Shown piece by piece: positions 52,921 through 64,000 of a stretch of 64,000 nucleotides of DNA. The position numbers were made by a program, and so were the translations under genes. Location of the stretch: the NCBI GenBank assembly GCA_025526915.1, contig JAHLKH010000122.1:19512-83511 (forward strand). Direction: 5' to 3'. This stretch comes from Entophlyctis helioformis. Its lineage: Eukaryota; Chytridiomycota; Chytridiomycetes; Chytridiales; Chytriomycetaceae. The notes beneath the pieces were generated by a model. It was not told the DNA's origin. It did no database searches and saw only the letters and a program-made list of their open reading frames with translations. How positions within the stretch are numbered: the first letter of the stretch is position 1; each line of letters begins with the position of its first letter.

Positions 52921-53968
52921 ATGGACCCCAACGTGCTGATTCTCAGCGGCATCTTCCCCGACGCAGACGACTCGCTCATCGAGTCGGTGCTGGACGCCCA
53001 CGACGGCGACCTCTACCAGGTGCGTGGCTTGCCGTGCCAACGTGCGTCTTACAGGCGCCCCTCCGTCCTTCCTTTAACATCCGCGACAGTCCCAGGCGTA
53101 TCTGGCCAGGCACTTTGAAGCCAACGAGACGGCCGCCGGCGCACTACGCCCACGGGAGCTGTCGTTCACTGCTGCGACGATGGCGCGTCTGCGCAGCTGA
53201 ACGCCCTGTCTGCCCAATACCCGTCCATGGACGCCTCGGTGCTGCAGTCGGTTCTGGACGCGCATGACGGCAACATGGACGACACCCACGCGTATCTGGC
53301 CTCCAAGGGCCATGTCATGCACTTTCGCAAATGGTCCGAGGAGACCAAGGGGCTGTCGAGGGGTCTGCCGAGGGGTCGGCTGGCCTGCGAGCGACGGCAG
53401 ACGATGACGCCAGAGGATCTCAACAACCCCTTCAGTGACAGAGCAGCCATCACGCAGCAGATCGTGCGCATCCGTCGCACCTCCTCCGTATGCTGCTGCT
53501 GTCAGCCCCTTGCATGCCACAGAAGCTGCGACTTTTGCGAGCACAGCCAGCATCGCCTCCCGTCCACCTGCATATTCTGCTGCTGCGTCACGCTCGTCCA
53601 TGCACTCTCGGCCTTCCATCCACTCTTTGTCAGGCTCGGCCAGACATAGTGCTGCATCGTCTGTTCCACGCCGCTGCCACCGCGACGATCACAGGCATCC
53701 GATCTTTCCCTTCAGCCCTCCAGTGCCGACGTGCGGGCTTTGGACGCAAGTGCGTGAGCTCATCGGCTGCTGCCTTGGCACTCAACACGCCTCAAGACGC
53801 AGACAGCAGCGATCCGTGGGCTTTGCGGCCCTCGCAGGCCTCGCCATCACAAACTGGCCAGTGCCGCCGCAGCACTATCCGCTGCAGACAATGCAGACTG
53901 CCCCGCGACAACAGCAAAGTGCACACGATCCGCCTCCGATCTCTGGCTGGGATAACGGCGGCTGGTAG
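52921..53968 (+). CDS. Tandem CUE-domain protein with broken reading frame
   Basis: Exon 1 (52921-53019) starts MDPNVLILSGIFPDADDSLIESV and contains a CUE-like ubiquitin-binding helix set. After a 70-bp intron the frame continues QAYLARHFEANETAAG. A second CUE domain follows (LNALSAQYPSMDASVLQSVL, then DAHDGNMDDTHAYLASKG). The Ser/Pro-rich tail contains two PPxY-type strings (APPPYAAA, RPPAYSAAA), possible WW-domain ligands, and ends ISGWDNGGW. Reading all of this needs single-base shifts near 53197, 53432, 53690 and once more before the end. No introns explain them. Either the assembly has indels here or the gene is decaying. Function is otherwise unknown; CUE proteins act in ubiquitin-dependent trafficking or ERAD. 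Confidence 0.5.
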
Positions 53969-54212
53969 TCTGTCCAATACAGTCATGCATTCATTTGCAC
54001 CTCTCCGTTTCAGTAACTGCCCACCATCATCCACGTCATGCGAGTCTCAAGGGCAGCGGCCGGCCGATGCGTGCTGCTTCCAGACACGCGCGACATGGAC
54101 GCGTCGGCCTCTCCCCCGCAACAACAATAACAAAACCAGGCGGACAGACACAAAGACGTTGGCCAGATAGACGCAGCACATTGACATACACAGCCAAAAA
54201 CGCAGTAGCAGC

Positions 54213-57200
54213 ATGTCGTCAGAGGCTGCCTCACAGTCGTCCTCTGGCAACCAGGGGCTGGCTCTGCCGCAGCTCCAACAGCAACAGCTGGCTCCTGGCG
54301 CGCAGCTGTCGCTCTTGGACAGTAGCAGCAACAACAGCAGCAACTTGAGCGCTCGCCGCGTGTCTTCCGGCGGCTCTCGCAGGGGCAACAGCGGCCACCT
54401 CAGCCCGGACAGACCCTCGAGCGGAAGGGCTCCATCCCGGTTCCCCGCTCCCGCTCCAAGTCGGGCTCCGTCATCCGCGCCGACCCAACAGACAGCCTCG
54501 TCAGCGACCTGCAGTCGCGTCTTTACACGGTCGCCGGACGCAAGCAAGGCCCGCACTTTGAGCTTGGAAGCAAGCGCAAGTCTGCCGTCGATGGCGGCCC
54601 AGGTGGCGATGCCGCACTTGTGCCACCGGCCGCAGTCGGCGCCGTGTCGACTGGCTCGGTCGCCCAAGTCCCTGGCTCAACCGGCTCGCTCGCGGCCATG
54701 GGCCAGCCTTCCCCATCGTCTCTGGCCCAGCAACAACAGCAGAAACCGCCCCAGCGTCTGGCTCCCATTCGCGGCGGATCTGGCGCGTCCGTCAACACGG
54801 TTCCTCTCGTGCCACAACAGGCAAGCCTTGCTCGCCCTCTCGCCTCTCGCTCTCTCGCCGAATGCCTGCACTCGTCCTGCCACCGCCCGGCTTGAACTAA
54901 CCCTGCCACGCATGCCACGCATGCCACGACCCACCCACCGTGCTCTTGCTCGACAAGCAGTACATCCCAGACACCATCTTCTCCTCCTTCCAGTATGCCA
55001 AAAAGGACAAGGCGCCGCTGCGTCCAGTCATCCTCAAGGCCAAGCGTCCTGTCGTCAATCCGGCTCGTCCAAAGACGCCTGCCTTGCACGACCAGCTCGC
55101 CTCAACCTCGCCAAACTCGATGCGCGATCCGTCTCGCAACCGCCACCTTGCCGGTCATGCGCCAACGACGACCTGTTTGACCAGAGCATCGATGAGCATG
55201 GCAACATCCTCGTCGGATTCGCTCCACCAATCATCCCACCGATTCAGGGTGACCGCGAGCAGAAACGCATCCGCATACAGGACACGTCCATTGACGAGAA
55301 CGAGGACATGCAGGTCGACAACGTTGACGAGCATGAAGATGGCGACGGCGATGCAGTCGATGAGCAGGGCCACATGCACGTCCGTAGTACTGCCCGCGCT
55401 ACTAATCTGAGTGCCGGCACCATGAGCAGCACAAACAGCGGCGGCACTGTCGATAAGAAGGTGTCGATCAACCAGGGAATAGCGCGCAAACCCAGCCAGG
55501 TTGTCCCTGACGTCCATATGGACGACATCAACAGCCTGCTGGACGTGTCGGCCAACGCGGGCAAAGACGGAATCGCGCCAAGCGCCGCAGCCCCAGCCGG
55601 ATTCGCAGCTGTTCTGCCCAAGAGCGACCCACGCAGCCCCTTTAAGTTCCTGTCGTTCATCAAGTCCCACCCGGCGACACACGAGTTTGTGTACATGGTC
55701 CCGATCAAGACATCGCTCAAACGCGGCCAGCCGACATTCAACCCATACAATCTCCAGATTGTCGAGTTTTCGCAGGTCAACACCAAGTCCGCCGACGGCT
55801 ACTACACCATGTCGTCCGAGGGCGTGACGCACTTCAACAACCTTGGCCATGGCGAGTTTACGCCACTGCACCAATGGGTGCGCGAGCACCATCTCTTCCA
55901 CTCGTTGCTCAAGATCCCTTCTTTGCGCGGTACCGCCTGTGGAAGTGCTTCACGCTGTGGAAGAAGACGGTGCTGCACACCAAGATCATGCACGCCAAGA
56001 AACAGCTCGGCAAGAACCTGTTTCTGCTGCATCCGGTGCTGCGCTCGGCACTTCTCGACATCCAGAAACTCAACATGGAGGTGGTGTTCAGCAAACGGCT
56101 CGTGGCAGTCGACACCGACAAGAACTACGAGCTGGGCGAGTTTGTGCGCGACCAGAAGATGTGGGTCGACCAGATCTCCATTGTGGTGCTGCGGACGTGG
56201 GGCGAGCAAGTGCGCGGCATCGTTGAGCGCGCCAGTCTGCTCTGTCTCAAGGAAAAGGGCTTTGATGTCGAGAACCAGATGATCAATAACGCCGCAAAGG
56301 CGGCGAGGCGGCCGGCGAAGAGAAGCCGCAGGCTGCTGGTCTTGCGTCGCCGCCGCCCGCCGCTGGATCGACACAGGCGCTGCTCGCCATGAATCTCAGC
56401 GGTGCTTTGGCGCGCAAGAGTCTGGAAAACATTGCAAACGGCCCCAAGAAGCTCACGTTCACGGAGCAGGCAGCGCGCCGCACCGAATGCCGCCGTCTGC
56501 AGCGGTTTGTCAAGCTGGTCGACTACACCATCATCTATACGCTGCAGCTGCTCGCCATCCAGAGTGTGCAGGACTTGCTGCGGTTCGCGTTCCACGGGTG
56601 CTCTGACGCTGATGTCGTCATTGACAACTCGGGAACAGGCACCATTATTGTGAGCGAGAACGGATACGTGCAGGCGACAGACGGCGCTGGCGCTGCTGGC
56701 GAAAAGTTTGGCGGCGGCAACCGCGGCGGAGCTGCTGCTGCTGCTGCTGCTGCTGCTGCACTTGCCATTACAGCAGGCGATCAAGACGCGGTGTCCCACA
56801 CTGTCGCTGCCGGCCAGAACGCCGTGACAGGCGTGCAGGTCGGCGGCTTGGTTGTCGGCAGCGAGGTGCCGACCAGCCAGCTCTGCGTCTGCGGCTTCGA
56901 CGGATTCTCTGATATCCTGAGCCGCATCATCATGGCGACGATCCCGCAGCTGCAGCTCATCGAGATCGTCGAGGAAGAAGGCCCGATGCTGGACGCAAGC
57001 TTCAGCGGTGGCTCCAAGTCCAAGTCAGGTGATCGTCTTGCGCAGCAGGATGGCAGCGCCGGGTCCATCAATATCATCCTCTCGTCGAAGCTGCCCGTCA
57101 AGGTCGACGACAAATGGAAAGGCGCGGGCGACCGCACCGTGCGCCAGTTTGTGGCGCTGTTCCGCACCGAGCTGCTCGTCCATCAACACGACCAGACCAA

Positions 57201-60200
57201 AAAGTTTTACTTTGCGCCGTCGCTGCAGGACTACCTTGGCGCCATTGACACGATCCTCAAGATTTACATGACGACCGTCGAGCGGTTCCCGACACTGACC
57301 AACTCGATTGCGTTTCTGGACCCGGCGAACCTCGCGGGCGGCGCTTACTCGGCCGTCCGCGGACTGGAGGATTCCGAGTTTGGCGAGGGTCCGCAGATCG
57401 GGTCGATTATCATGGACGGCGGATACTTCCGCGAGTTGTGTGGCCGCATCCGCGGTGTGCTCGTGGCATGTTCACCAATGCCGCCAACTGGGTCAACACG
57501 CTCGAGGACGTGCGCGCCATGTGGATCGAGAATGAGCGGTTCCATGGCCTCGAAGCGCTCCGTGCGTCGGCCGGCGAGACGGCGTACCTGCTTGCAACCA
57601 CATCCGCCGAGAGCGTCGAGGGTGGCGTGGCGGCTATTGCTCAACGCCAAGGCCGAGCGCGACCGTCTGGAAGCTGAGCGCGCTGCTGAAAAGGCCGAGA
57701 AGGCCAAGAAAGGCCACGGCGACATGGAGGTCGATGGCGAGGAACAAGGGGAGGAGGAGGAGGAGGCAGAGGAGGAAGACGCCGGCCCGCCCAAGGAGCA
57801 GACGATTCTCGAGCTTGGATCAAACGTCGCATCCAAGCCAGACGGCACCAAGTACTCGCCCCTTGTCGAGTTTTTCGAGACGGCGCTAGCCAAGTTTGCA
57901 TACCAGAAGCAGACCATGACGGCCATCCCCGTGCGCTCGACGATCAACAACCTGCTCATCGACACCAACAAGCTCAAGAGCGTGCTTGTGCCCAGTCCCG
58001 AGCGCTGCTTCAACGAAGTCGCGCGCATCCTGCCAGGTCTGGCTCGCGACAAGAACGAGCTGTTGCTGACCGAGGTGCAGACATGGGTGCGTGTTCTCAA
58101 CACACAGCCCACAAACGTCGAGGGCTTCGTCGAGTACCTCGGGTGGCTCGAGAAAGTGCGCGACAGCATGCCCGTCGTCGACCAGCTGGAGGACGAGGTC
58201 ACCAAACTCTACGGCCTGCTGGACACGTACAAGATCCAGATCCAGCCGACGGATCTGGCCATGTTCCAGACACTCGGCCCGACGCTGCGCACGCTCAAAG
58301 ACTCTGTCGACGTAGCCATGGATACAAAGGAGGAGTCGATCACGCGGTTCACAATCGACCTGGAGAAGAGCATGTCCGAGCTCATGAGCGAGGTGTCGGA
58401 TATCCGCAACAGAGCGCAGGACCCCATGGTGCTCAACTCCATGTCCAAGAGCGATGTTGTCATCAAGTTCCTCGAGGACCTCCGGCAGCAGCTGGAAAAG
58501 GTCGAGATCCTCAAGAAGCGGTATGAGCAGTGGGGCGAGCTGTTCAAGCACGGCGGAAGCTCAAAGCCGGCTGCGGCGTGGATGCCGCGGCTGCGGCTGT
58601 CGCAGGTGATGGAAAGGCGGCCCCTGCCGGTGCTCCAGCTCCGGCTGCTGGCGCTGCGGCGTTGGCCAAGGGCTCAGAGCTCGAAGAAACCAAGAGCGAG
58701 ATTGAGCTCAAGCGCACGCTGTGGACGAGCCTCAACGAGTGGGAGTCTCTGACCGAGTAAGTGCACGCTTGCCGTTGAGTGTCTGCATGTCTGCATGTCT
58801 GTCTATCTGTCTATCTGCGTGTCGGCCTCGCTGGCGATCAGAGATGACACGGCCATCCGCCCTTGCAATGGATGCAGTGGATGGAAAGCACAGCCCTTTG
58901 ACTCGCTCGTCACGGATGACATCAACACGCGAATCATGTCGTTCCTCAAGATCGTGTACAACCTGGACAAGGGTCTGCCGCCCAACGAAGTCGTTCCCCG
59001 TCTCAAGTCCATGGTGGACGAGTACCGCGTCATGTACCCGACAATCGTCGATCTGCGCAATCCGGCGCTCAAGCAACGCCACTGGGAGAAGATCCAGGAA
59101 GCGATCGGCAAGACGCTCGTCAAGGACGAAACCTTTACGCTCGCTAAACTCATTGAGCTGCGCGTGTTCGAGTTCAAGGACGAGCTGAGCGGCATCTCGA
59201 GCCAGGCAGGATCAGAGGCTGCCCTCGAAGAGATGCTCAGCAAGGTGGTCAAGAACTGGAGCGAGGCCGAGTTTATTGTGACGCCATACCGCGACAAGGA
59301 CGTGTTCATTCTTGGCACGGTCGAGGACATCCAGACGCTGCTCGAAGACTCGCAGTGACCATTGCCACTATCAAGGGATCGCGGTTCATTGGCCCAATCA
59401 AGACCGAGGTCGACCGGTGGGACAAGCAGCTGACGCTCTTCTCCGAGACGCTCGAGGCGTGGCTGACCTGCCAACGCAACTGGCTGTACCTCGAGAGCAT
59501 CTTCTCAGCGCCAGACATCCAGCGGCAGCTGCCAGACGAAGCGCGCATGTTTTCGCAGGTGGACCGGTCCTGGAAAGACGTCATGCGCAAGGTGTCGCGC
59601 AACCCCAACGCCATCAAGTCTGGCACGATGCCGGGCCTGCTCGAGACAATGCAGCAGAACAACGTGCTGCTCGACCAGATCCAAAAGTGTTTGGAGGACT
59701 ACCTCGAGTCCAAGCGTCTGCTTTTCCCGCGGTTCTATTTCCTGTCCAACGACGAGCTGCTGGAGATTCTGTCGCAGACCAAGAACCCGCAGGCCGTGCA
59801 GCCGCATCTGGGCAAATGCTTCGATGCCATCAAGAGCCTCGAGTTCTCGTCCAACGACCCCAAGAGCATCGACATTGTCGCCATGCTGAGTCCCGAGGGC
59901 GAGCGCGTGCCGTTCCTCAAGACCATCAAAGCGCGTGGCAACGTGGAGGGCTGGCTCGGCAATGTCGAGGAAGCCATGGTGGCCGTGCTGCGCCGGCTGG
60001 TCAAGTCTGCGATCGCCGACTTTGAAGACGCCAAGCGGTCTGAATGGGTGCGCGAGCACGTCGGCCAAGTCGTTGTGACTGGCAATCAGGTCATCTGGTC
60101 GCGCGACGTGACAGACTCGCTCAAGTCGAGCGAGCCCGGCAAAGCGCTCGTGGCACTCAAACAGAAATGCATCTCGAATCTGTCCGGCGTAGCCATGCTT

Positions 60201-63200
60201 GTGCGCGGCGAGCTGACGCGCATCCAGCGTGCGATTCTCGGTGCGCTCATCACGATTGATGTGCACAACCGCGACATTGTCGCGGGTCTGATTGCGGCCA
60301 AGGTCACCGGTGCAGGCGACTTCGAGTGGACCAAGCAGCAGCGGTACTATTGGGACGTTGACTCGGACACCTGCCATGTCAAGATGTCCACATCCGTGTT
60401 CTCGTACGGATTCGAGTACCTCGGCTGCAGTCCGCGCCTGGTGATCACGCCGCTCACGGACCGATGTTACCTGACGCTCACGGGTGCGATGCAGCTCAAC
60501 CTTGGTGGCTCGCCAGTGGGACCCGCCGGCACAGGCAAAACCGAGACGGTCAAGGACCTTGCCAAAGCAATGGCACGGCAGTGTGTGGTGTTCAACTGCT
60601 CCGACGGCATGGACTACAAGATGATGGGCAAGATGTTTGCAGGTCTGGCCCAATCCGGCGCATGGTGCTGTTTCGACGAGTTCAACCGCATCGACATCGA
60701 AGTGCTGTCCGTGATTGCACAGCAGCTGCTCACGATCAAGAACGCCAAGGACATGAAGGCAACCAAGTTCATGTTCGAGGGTCGCGAGATCCGGCTCATC
60801 GAGACGTGTGCCGCGTTCATCACCATGAATCCCGGCTATGCCGGCCGCACCGAGCTGCCCGACAACCTCAAGGCGCTCTTCCGTCCCATTGCGATGATGA
60901 TCCCAGACTACGGCCTCATTGCCGAGATCATGCTCTTCTCGGAGGGTTTCGAGAATGCAAAGCCGCTGTCGGGCAAGGTGGTCAACCTGTACAAACTCTG
61001 CTCCGAGCAGCTGTCACAGCAGGACCACTACGACTTTGGCATGCGTGCCGTCAAGTCGGTGCTGATCATGGCCGGTGCTCTCAAGCGGTCCAACCCGGAG
61101 CTCAGCGAGGACGTGGTGCTGATCCGGTCTCTGCGCGACTCGAACCTGCCCAAGTTCCTCGCAGAGGACATTGGCCTGTTCCGCGGTATCCTGTCAGACC
61201 TGTTCCCAGGCGTCATTGTGCCAGACCGCGACTTTGGCACGCTCGTGGGTGCGGTCAAGGACGTCATGCTTGAGCGCAACCTCGAGATTGTCGACGGGTT
61301 TGTCAGCCGTGTGTGCCAGCTCTCCGAGACCATGCACATCCGCCACGGTGTGATGCTTGTTGGGCCGACTGGCGGTGGCAAGACAACGTGCTACGAGGTG
61401 CTGCAAGAGGCATCTAACCGTCTGCGCGAGCAAAACTACGGCGACTTCCAGCGCGTCAAGACATGGGTTCTCAATCCAAAGGTGTGTTCATGTTGACACC
61501 CCGCTCGTGATTCGCGTGTTTCGCCTGCTGACATTGTCAATGCTTCCTCTTCCGGTCATGTGTGGCAACTGCAAGTGCGTGGCCATGACCGAGCTGTACG
61601 GCGAGTTCAACTTGGCCACGATGGAGTGGAAGGACGGTCTCATTGGATGCATCTTCCGAGCGCAAGTCTCTGAAAACACGCCAGACGAAAAGTGGACCGT
61701 CTGCGACGGACCCGTCGATGCGCTCTGGATCGAGAACATGAACACCGTGCTCGACGACAACAAGCTGCTCACGCTCATCAACGGCGAGCGCATCAAGATG
61801 AATCCGACCATGCACATGCTCTTCGAGGTGGCCGATCTCGCCGTTGCATCGCCAGCAACCGTGTCTCGATGTGGCATGGTGTACATGGACCCCGCGACTC
61901 TCGGCTGGCGTGCATATGTGCGCATGTGGCTGCGCAAGCTGCCCGCCACCGTCAATGACGAAATCAAGGCGCACATCTGGGCCTGTTTGATGGTCTCGTC
62001 GATCCTGGCCTGCGCTATGTGCGGCGCCACGGCAAGGAGTTTGTAAAGTCTGTCGACCTCAACCTTGTGACGAGTCTGTGCAAGATGCTGCGCACCTATG
62101 TCGGCCGCAAAGAGCTCGAGGGCAAGATCCAGATTGCCGACCTCAAGGCACTCTACTCCAATCTCTTCTTGTTCTGCTACGTGTGGTCGCTTGGCGGCAA
62201 CCTCGCAGACGGCTACCAGGACGGCTTCGACACATTCATGCGCGACATGCTCGAAAACTCTCCCGTTGGCGAGCTGACGATGCCGACGGCCAACACCGTG
62301 TTTGGCTACTTTGTCGACCTCAAGACCCGCAGCTTTGTGCAGTGGGACGACATCGTGCCCAACTTCAAGTACTCGGCAGACGTGCCGTACTTTGAGATGA
62401 TGGTGCCGACCACCGACACGGTCAAGTACGCCTACCTCCTCGAGATGCTCCTCAACAACAGCTTCCCGGTGCTGTTCACGGGTAACACGGGTGTGGGCAA
62501 GTCGGTGATTGTGCAGGACCTGCTCAACCGCACCAGCAAGGCGTCCAAGTCTCTCCAGGTAACGCTCAACTTCTCGGCACAGACCAACAGCGCGCAGACG
62601 CAGCAGATCATGGAGCTCAAGCTCGAAAAGAAGAGGAAGAACATCTCGGGTGCGCCGACCGGATTCAACAAGATTGTGCTGTTTGTGGACGACCTCAACA
62701 TGCCCAAACTCGACACGTATGGATCGCAGCCGCCCATCGAGCTGCTGCGCCAGTACATTGACTTTGGCGGATTCTACGACCGCGAGAAGCTCACGTGGAA
62801 AGTCATCCAGGACATTGACCTTGTCGCTGCGTGTGCACCTCCAGGCGGCGGCCGCAACAACGTCACGGCTCGCCTGCTGCGGCACTTTAACATGCTCAAC
62901 ATCCCTGCGCCGAGCGAGCAGTCGCTGTCAAAGATCTTCAAATCCATCGTCGAAGGATTCCTCAAGCCGTTCTCGGCCGAGATCAAGTCGTCCTGCGAAG
63001 CCATTGTCAACTCGGCAATTGAGATCTACCACCGCATGTGCACAGAGCTGCTGCCCACACCGGCCAAATCGCACTACACATTCAACTTGCGCGATCTGTC
63101 CAAGGTCATCCAGGGCATTCTGCAGATCCGCCCGGGTGTCATCACGACAAAGACCGAGCTCGCACGTCTCTTCTGCCACGAGTCGTCGCGAATCTTCCAC

Positions 63201-64000
63201 GACCGCCTCATCGATGACACGGACCGGCAGTACTATAACCGGCTGCTCTCGGAGCTGGTTGAAAAGAGCTTCAGCATCCAGATCCCCAAGGAGACGTTCT
63301 CGCAGTCGCCCATCATGTTTGGCGACTTTTCCAAGCGTGGCGTCCCGGCCGAAGACCGTATCTACATCGAGATGGCAGACATGAAAGCCATGACAACCCT
63401 GCTGGAAGAGTATCTGGAAGAGTACAACGTCACGATGAACAAGGACGTGCGGCTCATCTTCTTCATGGACGCCAAACAGCACATCACACGCATTTCGCGC
63501 ATTATCCGACAGCCGCGCGGCAATGCACTGCTGATCGGTGTGGGCGGCACGGGCAAACAGTCGCTCACACGGCTGGCGTGCCATATTTCGGACTATCAGT
63601 GCATCCAGGTCGAGCTCACGCGCACGTACGGCGAAGAAGAGTGGCGCGAAGACCTCAAGAAGCTGTACCGGCTCGCGGGTGTGGATGGCAAGAACACCGT
63701 CTTCCTGCTGTCGGACACGCAGATCAAAAAGGAGACGTTCCTCGAGGACATCAACTCGATTCTCAACTCGGGCGAGGTGCCCAACCTGTTCGAGACGGAC
63801 GAGCGCGAGAAGATTCTGGGCGACCTGCGGCCCATGGCACGCGAGAAGGGGCTGGGCGAAGATCGCGATTCGGTGTACCAACTGTTCATCAACCGTGTGC
63901 GTGACAACCTGCATATCGTCTTTGGCACGAGCCCTGTGGGCGATACGTTCCGCACACGGTGCCGCATGTTCCCGTCGCTCGTCAACTGCTGCACCATCGA
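54213..64000 (+). CDS. DNAH6: Axonemal inner-arm dynein heavy chain DNAH6, 3' end outside the window
   Basis: The motor is recognisable from the DHC N-terminal linker (FFARYRLWKCFTLWKKT, QRNWLYLESIFSAPDIQRQL, LLFPRFYFLSNDELLEILSQ) through AAA1 (GPAGTGKTETVKD, CFDEFNRID, ITMNPGYAGRTELPDNLK), AAA2 (GPTGGGKTTCYE), AAA3 (GNTGVGKSVIVQD, FVDDLNMPKLD) and AAA4 (GVGGTGKQSLTRL). The sequence stops at FPSLVNCCTI within AAA4. Wording matches DNAH6 better than DNAH1 or DNAH7. Introns: 54821-54960 (GC donor), 58757-58877 and 61482-61575. Single-base corrections are needed near 54424, 55102, 55917, 56300, 57465, 57630, 58560, 59357 and 62003; two are clearly one missing G in a G run or before GTGACC. The N-terminal ~700 residues are poorly conserved and low-complexity. 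It powers flagellar beating. Confidence 0.88.

Overview
The window looks like nuclear DNA from a zoosporic fungus, most likely a chytrid or a close early-diverging relative. It is GC-rich and gene-dense, and almost every gene is cut by short GT-AG introns of about 60-200 nt. The protein set is fungal/opisthokont (NTO1/BRPF, ATG27-like, DBP2, eIF3m, HUB1). Two axonemal dynein genes (DNAL4 and DNAH6) imply a flagellated stage. All gene models below were built by hand: I looked for GT/GC...AG boundaries that restore a conserved reading frame and checked phase at every junction. The assignments rest on motif recognition from memory, with no database search.

Layout, left to right: the 3' part of a TBC1D19-like RabGAP gene (1-1294); a 1,361-aa membrane-anchored repeat protein with a 240-bp tandem repeat (1581-6131); mitochondrial ribosomal protein S5 (7243-8399); ACTR10 of dynactin (minus, 8462-10484); an SLC35B4-type nucleotide-sugar transporter (10581-12471); isoleucyl-tRNA synthetase (minus, 12668-17148); telomerase reverse transcriptase with about 20 exons (17221-22212); an ATG27/mannose-6-phosphate-receptor-like protein (minus, 22363-23613); DBP2/DDX5 with a 1-kb late intron (23847-27071); SEC61 alpha (about 27192-29636); DNAL4 (minus, 30029-30703); eIF3m (30770-32917); CCT2 (33063-35790); a secreted M14 carboxypeptidase (36670-38066); NTO1/BRPF (minus, 38172-42946); HUB1/UBL5 (43008-43605).

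The most unusual part is 43.6-52.8 kb. The exons there encode an apparent fusion of a FEN1/EXO1-type structure-specific nuclease (residues about 1-340) with a C-terminal Fanzor (eukaryotic TnpB-like, RuvC plus zinc ribbon) nuclease, about 1,864 aa in the best model. Two strong hairpins follow the stop codon directly, where the guide (omega) RNA of a Fanzor would be expected. The upstream side carries a 14-bp palindrome and three 28-bp repeats. I know of no described FEN-Fanzor fusion, so this is the candidate new system.

The right end (52.9-64.0 kb) holds a two-CUE-domain protein and the 5' two-thirds of the axonemal inner-arm dynein heavy chain DNAH6, open at the window edge. Both need several single-base frame corrections, which are much rarer in the left 50 kb. 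Neighbouring genes are closely packed: divergent pairs start 61-96 bp apart at four places. At least six introns use GC-AG borders, three of them in TERT.
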